Shown: one piece after another, positions 1 through 6,314 of the stretch | Numbering within the stretch: the first letter of the stretch is position 1 | How the letters are laid out: every line of letters begins with the position of its first letter | Assembly (NCBI GenBank): GCA_947036575.1 | Contig: CAMQSH010000113.1 | Location: forward strand, 1-6,314 | Reading direction: 5' to 3' | Length of the DNA stretch: 6,314 bases | Origin: an uncultured Brevinema sp. | Lineage (GTDB): Bacteria > Spirochaetota > Brevinematia > Brevinematales > Brevinemataceae | Translations under genes and position numbers: made by a program | The notes under the pieces: model-generated | The model's database searches: none | Told to the model about the DNA's origin: nothing | Seen by the model: only the letters and a program-made list of their open reading frames with translations

Positions 1-231
1 AAAGAAGTCTTATCTCAAGGTAATGTGCTTTCTTTATCCGGAGAACTAACAAGATCTGAATACTTAGAAGCATTATTTTCTCATGAAATATTAAATTCAT
101 TCCATGAGTTATTTATAAGACCAATTATGGTTGATAACGAGGTGAAAGGGATAGTTATTTTAGCTAGAGAAGATGAACAGACAGAACTATCTCACGAAGA
201 AAAAAAAGAATTATTTATAGATCATAGTTAG
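1..231 (+). CDS. 3' end of a gene cut by the window edge; GAF-like C-terminal segment
   Basis: The reading frame is open from base 1 to the TAG at 229-231 (76 residues visible), so the true start lies upstream of the window. A GTG at position 25 could be read as a start, but it has no ribosome binding site and the frame is coding-like before it. The stretch RPIMVDNEVKGIVILAR followed by an acidic linker and LSHEEKKELF resembles the last strands and helix of a GAF domain (polar 'PI.vdgevkGvivLar' strand pair, then a helix beginning with S/T-x-E-E). The protein ends soon after that helix, so nothing follows the GAF-like unit. Role and ligand cannot be inferred from this fragment. It lies 31 bp upstream of pyk on the same strand and may be co-transcribed with it. 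The coding call is fairly secure; the GAF assignment is tentative. Confidence 0.7.
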   Translation, partial: KEVLSQGNVLSLSGELTRSEYLEALFSHEILNSFHELFIRPIMVDNEVKGIVILAREDEQTELSHEEKKELFIDHS

Positions 232-262
232 TTATACTAAATAAATTTATTGGAGTTGTATA

Positions 263-1675
263 ATGGTAAAAAAAACCAAAATTGTTTGTACAGTAGGTCC
301 TGCAGTTGATAATGTAGATCTTTTATCTTCTATGCTTTTAGCTGGAATGAATGTAGCACGTTTAAATTTTTCTCATGGATCACATGAAGAACAAGGAAAA
401 AGAGTAGAGCTAGTACGTGAGGCATCTAAAAAAACAGGTGTTTCTGTAGCTATTTTATTAGATACTAAAGGTCCTGAAATTAGAACAAAATCTCTAAAAG
501 ATGGTAAAGAAGTATCTTTAATTCAAGGACAAGAATTCTTTTTTACAATAGATGATATTATTGGTGATGAGAAAGGTGTGTCTGTAACTTATAAAGATTT
601 TGCAAAAGATATGGCTATTGATAAAACTATTTTAGTAGATGATGGTTTACTTGCTTTTAAAGTGACTAAAATTGAAGGTAGTAAAGTATATGCTACTTTA
701 CTTAATAATGGTATTCTTGGTGAAAAGAAAGGTGTTAATTTGCCTGATATGAAAACCAACCTACCTGCATTAGCAGACACTGATATAGCAGATCTTATTT
801 TTGGTTGTCAGCAAGGTATTGATTTTGTAGCAGCATCTTTTATCCGTAAAGAATCAGATGTTCTTGCTGTTAGAAAAGTATTAGATGAAAATGGTGGAGA
901 AAATATCAAAATCATTTCAAAAATTGAGAACCAAGAAGGCTTAGATAATTTTCCTGAAATACTTTTAGTATCTGATGGTATTATGGTAGCTAGGGGTGAT
1001 TTAGGTGTTGAAATCCCAATGGCAAAAGTGCCATTTGCTCAAAAAAATATGATAGCTCTTTGTAATGAAGTAGGGAAACCTGTTATTACAGCAACTCAAA
1101 TGTTAGAATCTATGATTAAAAATCCAAATCCAACAAGAGCTGAAGTAACTGACGTTGCTAATGCTATCTTAGATGGAACAGATGCGATTATGCTTTCTGG
1201 AGAAACGGCTAAAGGATCATATCCATTACAAGCAGTTGTAGCTATGACTCAAATTGCAAATGAAATTGATCCTTATATAGAACCAATGTCTGTAGATTTT
1301 GACGAACAAGTAGATATAACAGAGGCTGTTGCTAGAGGTACTGTAGAAGTTTGTAGTGCTTGTGGAGCAAAAGCTATTGCTATCGGAACACATACAGGAC
1401 GTTCAGCTCTTAGTGTAAGAAAATACTTTCCAAAAGTACCTATTTTAGCGGTTGTTGATAATGAACAAGTTGCAAGGCAATTACTTTTAGTCAAAGGTGT
1501 TCATAGTATTGTGGATACTAGTTCTACAGGACATGAAGATATTGCACGAGTTGCTCTTGCTGGATGTAAAGAAAAATTTGGACTTGAAAAGGGTGAATTA
1601 GTAATTGTTTCTTATGGACAAAAAATATTTACTTCAGGAACTACAAATAGTTTAAGAGTATTGGGAATTAATTAA
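263..1675 (+). CDS. pyk: Pyruvate kinase
   Basis: This enzyme transfers phosphate from phosphoenolpyruvate to ADP, giving pyruvate and ATP, the last step of glycolysis in the cytoplasm. The 470-residue length equals that of E. coli PykF, so the protein lacks the extra C-terminal PEP-utiliser domain found in Bacillus-type enzymes. Visible motifs in order: KTKIVCTVGPA (4-14); NVARLNFSHG (30-39) with the substrate-binding Arg33; DTKGPEIRT (67-75); the B-domain lid (about 76-165); ISKIENQEGL (218-227) with catalytic Lys220 and metal ligand Glu222; ARGDLGVEI (243-251) with metal ligand Asp246; TATQMLESM (276-284); TRAEVTDVANA (291-301); and the C-terminal regulatory domain from about 345, including THTGRSALSVRKYFP (376-390). 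Glu72, with Thr68, Lys69 and Thr75, is the set known from K+-dependent pyruvate kinases. The ATG is preceded by GGAG at 252-255 with 7 nt spacing. The gene looks intact. The allosteric effector cannot be told from sequence alone. Confidence 0.98.
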   Translation: MVKKTKIVCTVGPAVDNVDLLSSMLLAGMNVARLNFSHGSHEEQGKRVELVREASKKTGVSVAILLDTKGPEIRTKSLKDGKEVSLIQGQEFFFTIDDIIGDEKGVSVTYKDFAKDMAIDKTILVDDGLLAFKVTKIEGSKVYATLLNNGILGEKKGVNLPDMKTNLPALADTDIADLIFGCQQGIDFVAASFIRKESDVLAVRKVLDENGGENIKIISKIENQEGLDNFPEILLVSDGIMVARGDLGVEIPMAKVPFAQKNMIALCNEVGKPVITATQMLESMIKNPNPTRAEVTDVANAILDGTDAIMLSGETAKGSYPLQAVVAMTQIANEIDPYIEPMSVDFDEQVDITEAVARGTVEVCSACGAKAIAIGTHTGRSALSVRKYFPKVPILAVVDNEQVARQLLLVKGVHSIVDTSSTGHEDIARVALAGCKEKFGLEKGELVIVSYGQKIFTSGTTNSLRVLGIN

Positions 1676-1703
1676 TTTCTAATAAAAATAATTAAACAAC
1701 AAT

Positions 1704-1744
1704 AATCAAAAAAGAGAGATATTTTATATCTCTCTTTTTTGATT
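1704..1744. terminator. Bidirectional intrinsic terminator between convergent pyk and the exported-protein gene
   Basis: A 19-bp perfectly paired stem (1704-1722 with 1726-1744) closes on a 3-nt TTT loop. The stem has a GAGAGA/TCTCTC core, an A6 tract on the 5' side and a T6 tract on the 3' side. The A-tract before and T-tract after make the structure work the same way on both strands. It lies 28 bp past the pyk stop and 28 bp past the stop of the convergent - strand gene, so it can end both transcripts. Confidence 0.92.
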
Positions 1745-1772
1745 TATAAATTTTTAACAAATATAATTTTTT

Positions 1773-2882
1773 TTATGAACGTCCAAAGACACTAACATAA
1801 AAGCCAACTTCTCCAGGACCTGTAGAATCATTAATATAGATGAAACTATTTGGCAAAGTATAAAACACACCTAATTTATAAGTAAGACCTAAGAATATAA
1901 GATCTGCATAAGCCCCTATACGATGACTAACAGTTAATGCATCATTAGCAAGAGCACTTGATTCAAACAGTCCGTAGATCAAACCATAATCCATACCAAA
2001 ACCAATATTATTAATACGTCCACCTATTGATAGGAACATGTTTATATCAGGAATACCATTAAAACCTATAATAGGATCTGTAACATTACCAGATTCAGCT
2101 CCAAGAGAATAAATAGAGAATGTTTGTTCAAAACCATTAATTAATAGATATTGACTTAGTCTAAAATAAATATCATCAAAGGTAAACGATTCTCCAACAT
2201 GTGAAGGAACATATAGTGAAAAATATACATTAGCATAATCTAAAGTTGTATAAACACTAAGACCACCATGTCCTTTAATAGATGTTTCAACAGCACCAAT
2301 AGTAGGAACAGCAATACCAGCATATAATTCTAAATTCCAAAGTTCAAAACGAAATGTTGTTAGAAAATCAATATTAAGATAATCAATACCATTATTTGAG
2401 TCTGAATAGAGGACTAATTCAGGTTCATAACGTCCTTCTTGAATAGGGAATGTAAATGCTAAACCAGCACCTTCTAATGTTTTGTAACCATAATAATCAG
2501 TACCAGGAGTGTAATTATATTGAAACCCTCTTGGGATAACTTTATCTTCTCCAAGATATTTATATCTTCCATAAAATGTATGGAGGTTAAAATAAGAAGA
2601 TGGGGAAATAGACATTCTTAAAGTATCTAATTTGATAAGATCATTGAGTCCACTTTGTAAATTTAGATCTTCTCCATTTACTCCAAGACTAAAAATGAGA
2701 CCACTTTTATCTCCAACAACAATATTAGCTTCAGCATTATATGAAACTGTTGGTTTGAGATTTTGATTCATTTTCATATGAAAATCTAAGCGCGGAAATT
2801 GAATACTTGTTTCTTGTGCAAAAACATTAATTGTAAAATAAGGGGAAAGTATCAAGAGTAATAAAAACAACTTTCTATTCAT
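1773..2882 (-). CDS. Exported protein, probable outer-membrane beta-barrel, family not recognised
   Basis: The 369-residue product starts with a clear type I signal peptide: MNRK, a hydrophobic core (LFLLLLILSPYF), and a VFA|QE cleavage site after Ala22. There is no lipobox cysteine; in fact the whole protein has no cysteine. The mature part has many short alternating polar/hydrophobic and aromatic segments, for example residues 98-109, 168-190, 206-225, 236-248, 282-304 and 320-342, separated by Gly/Asn/Asp turns. This is the pattern of an outer-membrane beta-barrel. The C-terminus (FYVSVFGRS) is strand-like with an aromatic near the end, but does not finish on the terminal Phe typical of proteobacterial barrels. 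AGGAG (2890-2894 on the - strand sense) stands 7 nt before the ATG. The gene has its own promoter and shares a terminator with convergent pyk, so it is likely monocistronic. I recognise no specific family; porin, adhesin or a structural barrel are all possible. Export is well supported, a barrel moderately, and function is unknown. Confidence 0.85.
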   Translation of the reverse strand: MNRKLFLLLLILSPYFTINVFAQETSIQFPRLDFHMKMNQNLKPTVSYNAEANIVVGDKSGLIFSLGVNGEDLNLQSGLNDLIKLDTLRMSISPSSYFNLHTFYGRYKYLGEDKVIPRGFQYNYTPGTDYYGYKTLEGAGLAFTFPIQEGRYEPELVLYSDSNNGIDYLNIDFLTTFRFELWNLELYAGIAVPTIGAVETSIKGHGGLSVYTTLDYANVYFSLYVPSHVGESFTFDDIYFRLSQYLLINGFEQTFSIYSLGAESGNVTDPIIGFNGIPDINMFLSIGGRINNIGFGMDYGLIYGLFESSALANDALTVSHRIGAYADLIFLGLTYKLGVFYTLPNSFIYINDSTGPGEVGFYVSVFGRS

Positions 2883-2961
2883 TATGAGGCTCCTAGAATA
2901 TTTATTAATATATTTTTTATAGTATAGTTAAAATATTGTGTAAGTATTATATACTTGAATT

Positions 2962-2990
2962 AGTATAAATTATTTTTTATATATTATCAA
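2962..2990 (-). promoter_or_regulatory. Sigma-70-type promoter for the exported-protein gene
   Basis: On the - strand there is a TTGATA -35 box (2990 down to 2985), a 17-bp spacer and a TATACT -10 box (2967 down to 2962). Each box matches the consensus at 5 of 6 positions with the ideal spacing. Transcription would start near 2955, leaving a leader of about 70 nt before the ATG. A second TATACT (2926-2921) lies nearer the gene but has no matching -35. In DNA this AT-rich, chance -10 boxes are common; the paired -35 with 17-bp spacing is what supports this call. Confidence 0.6.
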
Positions 2991-3003
2991 GCATATTATC
3001 AAG
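2981..3003. repeat. 11-bp tandem direct repeat over the -35 region
   Basis: The 11-mer ATATTATCAAG occurs at 2981-2991 and again at 2993-3003, with a 12-bp period. On the - strand each copy contains TTGATA. The inner copy supplies the -35 box of the promoter for the exported-protein gene, and the outer copy lies one 12-bp step upstream. It could be a regulator binding site next to or over the -35, or a simple slippage duplication. The repeat is seen directly; a regulatory role is inference. Confidence 0.55.
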
Positions 3004-3017
3004 ATTTATACACTTAT

Positions 3018-3077
3018 TAACCGAATAATACTAATAAATTAAATATTTCTTTTATAATATGCTATATAATTCGGTTA
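3018..3077. repeat. 9-bp inverted repeat flanking a candidate + strand promoter
   Basis: TAACCGAAT at 3018-3026 is matched by its exact reverse complement ATTCGGTTA at 3069-3077. Arm centres are 51 bp apart, close to five helical turns. The CCG/CGG cores stand out in DNA that is otherwise almost all A and T. The arms bracket the TATAAT box at 3053-3058, one arm upstream of where the -35 would lie and the other just after the expected transcription start. This layout would suit a dimeric regulator or a repression loop, but no regulator is identified, and a 9-bp match may be chance. Confidence 0.45.
3053..3058 (+). promoter_or_regulatory. Candidate -10 box for the three-gene + strand cluster
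   Basis: A perfect TATAAT lies about 66 bp upstream of the ATG at 3125. No good -35 is found at 16-18 bp spacing (ACTAAT at 17 bp), so it would be a weak or activator-dependent promoter. An alternative is TTGAAT (2955-2960), 17 bp, TATATA (2978-2983), which would overlap the divergent promoter. Which one is used cannot be settled from the sequence. Confidence 0.3.
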
Positions 3078-3124
3078 TTTCATGAATTTCTTGAGATAAT
3101 ATTTAAATTTATAAATGAGGGTGT

Positions 3125-3871
3125 ATGAAGCTAATTATAGCTGTTTACGATAGAGAAGTCTCACATAATTTAGCTGTAATTTTGTCAAGTAAAAAAATTG
3201 TCCCTATAGAGGCTGAAGCTTCCGAGGAAATTCCTTCTTTATTGGAAATTCATAGGGATGCTATGCTTCTTTGTGAGGAAACCTCTATAGATTTTTATCA
3301 GAATTTATATGATAAAAATCTTTTAAGAGATACTTTTCTTCTTTATCATCCTAATTTATCAACAACAGATCTTTTAAAATTAAGAAAATTTGGATTAAAA
3401 TCATTAATCCCTTATACTGAAGATGCACATACTATTATAGAATTAATTATTAAGCAACTTAGTCTTTTGGCATCTTCATTAAAAAAAAATGATACTAGTA
3501 TTATGACACCTCAAATTAATACTAACAATGATATTATTAGTAAAAATCCCAACAATGTTGCTATACATCTTATTAATTCTAAACGTTGGACTTATGGTAA
3601 GTTATTAGGACTTAATAGTTCTAAAGTTTCCGTTAGTATTAATAATAGAGATGTTATTCAAGATTTATTACAAGATAAAGCTTCTGATAATATCTTGATG
3701 TATTTACAAGGTCTTAATATTAGAGTCTTTGCTGATCTTGTAAATATTAATGAAAATAATTTTGTGTTTCGTTATCGTCAAATGGCAAAAGATGATGCAC
3801 AACGATTGGCATATTTTATAAATTATTGTCAAAAAAATCCTAAAACAGAAACGTTAACAATTAATATCTAA
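3125..3871 (+). CDS. Receiver-like / PilZ-like two-domain protein with degenerate signalling residues
   Basis: The 248-residue cytoplasmic protein has no signal peptide or membrane segment. Residues 1-115 follow the alternating strand/helix pattern of a response-regulator receiver (MKLIIAVYDRE; DAMLLCEE; DTFLLYHPN; GLKSLIPYTED). The phospho-acceptor Asp expected after the third strand is replaced (Cys50/Glu51), and the conserved Lys before the Pro of strand five is Ile95. After a polar Asn/Ser/Thr linker (about 120-143), residues 144-240 resemble a PilZ domain: strand-rich, NSSKVS (164-169) in place of D/NxSxxG, and an ending FVFRYRQMAKDDAQRLAYFINYCQ-type strand and helix. The RxxxR c-di-GMP motif is reduced to a single Arg154. 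The product may therefore be a non-phosphorylated, possibly c-di-GMP-blind scaffold; this is inference. The start is fixed by an in-frame TGA at 3116-3118. The GAGGG (3117-3121) lies unusually close to the ATG. The next gene begins 26 bp after the stop. Confidence 0.75.
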   Translation: MKLIIAVYDREVSHNLAVILSSKKIVPIEAEASEEIPSLLEIHRDAMLLCEETSIDFYQNLYDKNLLRDTFLLYHPNLSTTDLLKLRKFGLKSLIPYTEDAHTIIELIIKQLSLLASSLKKNDTSIMTPQINTNNDIISKNPNNVAIHLINSKRWTYGKLLGLNSSKVSVSINNRDVIQDLLQDKASDNILMYLQGLNIRVFADLVNINENNFVFRYRQMAKDDAQRLAYFINYCQKNPKTETLTINI

Positions 3872-3887
3872 ATCAATACAAATCAAT

Positions 3888-3891
3888 GGAG
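3888..3891 (+). promoter_or_regulatory. Ribosome binding site that decides the aminopeptidase start
   Basis: GGAG at 3888-3891 stands 6 nt before the ATG at 3898. The first in-frame ATG, at 3886, overlaps this GGAG and has only an A-rich sequence without a Shine-Dalgarno match upstream. The second ATG is therefore the better start, giving a product four residues shorter. Confidence 0.75.
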
Positions 3892-3897
3892 AAACAA

Positions 3898-5310
3898 ATG
3901 TCAAAGTCACACAATCATTCACCTCATAGATATGAGAAGAAAAACATCTGGGAAGTCTCTAAAAAAGAAGAAATTATAAATATATTTTTAGAATCAGATA
4001 AATATAAAATTTTTCTTGATGCTGTTCGTACAGAAAGAGAAGGGGTAATATGGGTTCAAAACCATGTAGAATCCAAAGGTTTTGTTAATTTAGAAACAGT
4101 TACTTCTGTTAAACCTGGCGATAAAGTTTATTATCAATTTGAAAATAAAAATATTACTCTTGCTATTATAGGGCAAGATTCTATTAAAAATGGAGTAAAT
4201 ATTATAGGTGCTCATTTAGATGCTCCAAGATTGGACTTGAAAGTAAGACCGCTTATAGAAGAAAGTGGCGTTGCTATGCTCAAGACTCATTATTATGGTG
4301 GGATCAAAAAATATCAATGGCTTAATATTCCTTTAGCAATTCATGGAGTTGTTATCAAACAAGACGGTACTAAAGTAACTATCAATATTGGGGACAAAGA
4401 AGAAGATCCCGTATTTGTAATTTCTGACTTACTCCCACACTTATCTAGAAAAATTCAAGGTGAGAAAAAGTTATTAGATGGTATAGAAGGTGAAAATCTA
4501 AATATATTTGTAGGAACAATACCTATAGAGAATAAAGACTACAAAGACAGAGTTAAAGCCTTTGTTTTAGAATATTTATTCAATACTTATGGAATCATTG
4601 AAGAAGATTTTATTTCTGCAGAACTAGAAGTCGTTCCTGCTCTAAAAACAAAAGACGTTGGATTCGATAGAAGTATGATAGGTGGCTATGCGCATGATGA
4701 TAGAGTTTGTTCATATTCTGCACTTTCTGCTCTCACACAAATGGAATCAACTCCTAAAAAAACTGCTATAGTTTTTCTTACTGATAAAGAAGAAATTGGT
4801 TCAAAAGGTATTACAGGTAGTGACTCACAAGCTTTGCCTAATATCATTGCAGAACTTCTCTACAGAGAAGATAATCAATATCATGATATAGAATTAAGAA
4901 GATTATTAAATAAATCTTGTTGTTTATCTGCTGATGTAGGTGCTGCTTTAAATCCTCTTTTCCCTTCTGTACACGATAAACATAATGCGTCTTTTATGGG
5001 ATCAGGAGTAATTATTAAAAAATATACAGGTGCTGGTGGTAAAGGCGGAGCTTCTGATGCTTCTGCAGAATTAGTAGCAAAAATACGTCGTATCTTTAAT
5101 GAAAATGATGTGGTATGGCAAGCTTCTTCTATGGGTAAAGTTGATGAAGGTGGTGGTGGTACAATAGCTATGTTTGTTGCTCAATACGGGATTCCAGTTA
5201 TGGACTGTGGTATTGGTGTAGTAGGGATGCATGCACCTTATGAAATAATCAGTAAAGCTGATCTTTACCACCTTATTAAAGGTTATAAAGCTTTCTTTAT
5301 AAACGCATAA
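3898..5310 (+). CDS. apeA: M18 family zinc aminopeptidase
   Basis: This is a cytoplasmic metallo-aminopeptidase that removes N-terminal residues from peptides, using two zinc ions. From the ATG at 3898 it has 470 residues, usual for the M18 family, and matches the type annotated as 'aminopeptidase 1' (ApeA) in spirochaetes and clostridia. The family's active-site residues are all visible: His106 and Asp108 in GAHLDAPRL; Asp267 in YAHDDRVC (bridging Asp, where other members have DN); Glu298 (general base) and Glu299 (zinc ligand) in TDKEEIGSKG; Asp346 in SADVGAALNP; and His445 in GMHAPYE. Residues of about 110-255 form the inserted domain used for oligomer assembly in this family. The N-terminus has a His/Lys-rich lead (SKSHNHSPHRYEKK). 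No signal peptide is present. The gene is 26 bp after the PilZ-like gene and 28 bp before the radical SAM gene, with no terminator in either gap, so co-transcription is likely. Substrate preference is not evident. An ATG at 3886 is an alternative start. Confidence 0.95.
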   Translation: MSKSHNHSPHRYEKKNIWEVSKKEEIINIFLESDKYKIFLDAVRTEREGVIWVQNHVESKGFVNLETVTSVKPGDKVYYQFENKNITLAIIGQDSIKNGVNIIGAHLDAPRLDLKVRPLIEESGVAMLKTHYYGGIKKYQWLNIPLAIHGVVIKQDGTKVTINIGDKEEDPVFVISDLLPHLSRKIQGEKKLLDGIEGENLNIFVGTIPIENKDYKDRVKAFVLEYLFNTYGIIEEDFISAELEVVPALKTKDVGFDRSMIGGYAHDDRVCSYSALSALTQMESTPKKTAIVFLTDKEEIGSKGITGSDSQALPNIIAELLYREDNQYHDIELRRLLNKSCCLSADVGAALNPLFPSVHDKHNASFMGSGVIIKKYTGAGGKGGASDASAELVAKIRRIFNENDVVWQASSMGKVDEGGGGTIAMFVAQYGIPVMDCGIGVVGMHAPYEIISKADLYHLIKGYKAFFINA

Positions 5311-5338
5311 TAATATATATATAGTAGGAATTGACTCT

Positions 5339-6307
5339 ATGCAGTATAAATATCTTTATGGTCCTATCCCTTCTCGAAGGTTGGGGATTTCATTAGGAAT
5401 AGATCCTATTCCTTTTAAAACTTGTCCTCTAAACTGTATTTATTGTGAATGTGGAGCAACAACTAATTTTACTATGGAAAGAAAAGAGTATATACCTACT
5501 CAAGATTTACTGAGAGAATTAGATCATTTTATGGTAAACAATCAAGCTCCTGATTTTATTACTTTTTCAGGATCTGGAGAACCGACTTTATATAAAGATT
5601 TGGGTATGGTTATAGATTATATCCATAGTAATTTTTTAAAAACTAAAGTAGCGGTAATTACTAATTCTATTATGCTTGTGGATAAAGAATTATGTCAAGA
5701 ATTGATGAAAGCAGATCTAGTAGCTCCTTCTCAGGATGCTATTAGTGAAGAGGCTTACAAAAAAATTGATCTTCCTATGAAAGATATTGATATTACTAAA
5801 CTAACTCAATGTTTGAGAGATTTTGCTATAGAATATATGCAATTAGATAGTAAAGAATTATGGATAGAAATATTTATTGTAGAAGGTATCAACGATACAG
5901 ATAAAGAAATAAATTTATTTATTGAAGAATTAAAAACCATTCCTTATTCTAGAGTACAACTTAATCGTTTGGATAGAATAGGAACTATGGTAAATCTTCA
6001 GCCAGCATCTATGGAGAGACTGTATTATATACAAGAGTGTTTTCAAAAAGGTGGACTGAACAATGTAGAAATCATTGGTAAGTTCAAAAAACGAGAAGAG
6101 ATTAAGTCTTATAATCAATCCTTAGAAGATATTATTATGACTTGTCTCAAAAGACGTTCTACCTCGTTAGAGGATCTCTTAACGATGACATCTTCTACGG
6201 TAGAGGATATAGGTAAATATTTGGATGTTTTAGGTACAGAGAATAAAATCATTCAAAAAAATATAGATGGAGAAGTTTCTTATAAACTTTTTCATAAAAA
6301 AGACTAG
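5339..6307 (+). CDS. Radical SAM protein, COG0731-type, with C-terminal winged-helix-like domain
   Basis: The 322-residue product opens with YGPIPSRRLGISLGIDPIPFKTC, the hallmark N-terminus of COG0731 Fe-S oxidoreductases, leading into the CxxxCxxC cluster motif (Cys29, Cys33, Cys36) that binds the [4Fe-4S] cluster for SAM cleavage. FSGSGEPTLY (76-85) is the SAM-binding GGEP-type motif, and VAVITNS (104-110) and PSQDA (130-134, usually PSLDA) follow as in the family. The TIM-barrel core runs to about residue 245. Residues 260-318 (SLEDIIMTCLKRRSTSLEDLL and on to GEVSYKLF) look like a winged helix ending in a beta wing, a common appendage in this group. Cys38 gives an unusual CxxxCxxCxC. AGGA (5326-5329) lies 9 nt before the ATG. 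It is the last gene of the three-gene cluster. The reaction is unknown; the family is distantly related to the tRNA wybutosine enzyme TYW1, but no TYW1 function should be assumed. Confidence 0.92.
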   Translation: MQYKYLYGPIPSRRLGISLGIDPIPFKTCPLNCIYCECGATTNFTMERKEYIPTQDLLRELDHFMVNNQAPDFITFSGSGEPTLYKDLGMVIDYIHSNFLKTKVAVITNSIMLVDKELCQELMKADLVAPSQDAISEEAYKKIDLPMKDIDITKLTQCLRDFAIEYMQLDSKELWIEIFIVEGINDTDKEINLFIEELKTIPYSRVQLNRLDRIGTMVNLQPASMERLYYIQECFQKGGLNNVEIIGKFKKREEIKSYNQSLEDIIMTCLKRRSTSLEDLLTMTSSTVEDIGKYLDVLGTENKIIQKNIDGEVSYKLFHKKD

Positions 6308-6314
6308 TACACAA

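Noticed and set aside
233..238. TATACT as a possible -10 box directly upstream of pyk
   Set aside because: No acceptable -35 box at 16-18 bp spacing, and the box is only 24 bp from the ATG; co-transcription from upstream is as likely.
240..251. Perfect 12-bp palindrome AATAAATTTATT just before the pyk ribosome binding site
   Set aside because: Made only of A and T in very AT-rich DNA, so a chance match is likely; too weak to form a terminator or to call an operator.
589..780. Open frame of 63 codons on the - strand inside pyk
   Set aside because: It lies wholly within the well-supported pyk gene, has no ribosome binding site and has no recognisable protein pattern.
1273..1494. Open frame of 73 codons on the - strand inside pyk
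   Set aside because: Antisense shadow of the conserved pyk C-terminal domain.
3091..3096. TTGAGA as a possible -35 box for the PilZ-like gene
   Set aside because: The position 17 bp downstream falls on the ribosome binding site and has no -10-like sequence.
5071..5271. Open frame of 66 codons on the - strand inside the aminopeptidase gene
   Set aside because: Antisense to the conserved zinc-site region; composition is low-complexity and there is no support for translation.
5930..6118. Open frame of 62 codons on the - strand inside the radical SAM gene
   Set aside because: Shadow of the coding strand with no start signal or family resemblance.

Overview
This is an AT-rich bacterial window with six protein-coding genes and little intergenic DNA. 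All genes read through with the standard code. Every stop codon seen is TAA or TAG; TGA is not used to end any gene here. One gene encodes a signal-peptide-bearing, cysteine-free protein with beta-barrel character, so the organism probably has an outer membrane. A low-GC diderm carrying an ApeA-type M18 aminopeptidase and a receiver/PilZ-like protein suggests a spirochaete. That placement is inference only, since no rRNA or other lineage marker is present.

Layout. Bases 1-231 hold the 3' end of a gene cut by the window edge, whose last ~45 residues resemble the end of a GAF-type sensory domain. It is followed after 31 bp by a complete pyruvate kinase gene (pyk, 263-1675, + strand). A near-perfect AT-rich hairpin (1704-1744) ends pyk and, because it is symmetrical, probably also ends the convergent gene. 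That gene (1773-2882, - strand) encodes an exported protein of unknown family, probably an outer-membrane beta-barrel.

The 242-bp divergent spacer (2883-3124) separates the exported-protein gene from a + strand cluster. It holds a good sigma-70-type promoter on the - strand (TTGATA, 17 bp, TATACT), an 11-bp direct repeat covering that promoter's -35 box, and a 9-bp inverted repeat flanking a TATAAT box on the + strand.

The + strand cluster (3125-6307) has three closely spaced genes, probably one operon. The first encodes a two-domain protein with a degenerate receiver-like N-terminus and a PilZ-like C-terminus that lacks the usual c-di-GMP-binding arginine pair. The second is an M18 zinc aminopeptidase with all expected metal ligands. 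The third is a COG0731-type radical SAM protein with a C-terminal winged-helix-like segment. These functions do not form one obvious pathway. Pyruvate kinase and the aminopeptidase are housekeeping; the receiver/PilZ-like protein, the radical SAM protein and the exported protein are the less understood parts. I saw no mobile element, CRISPR array, tRNA or rRNA.
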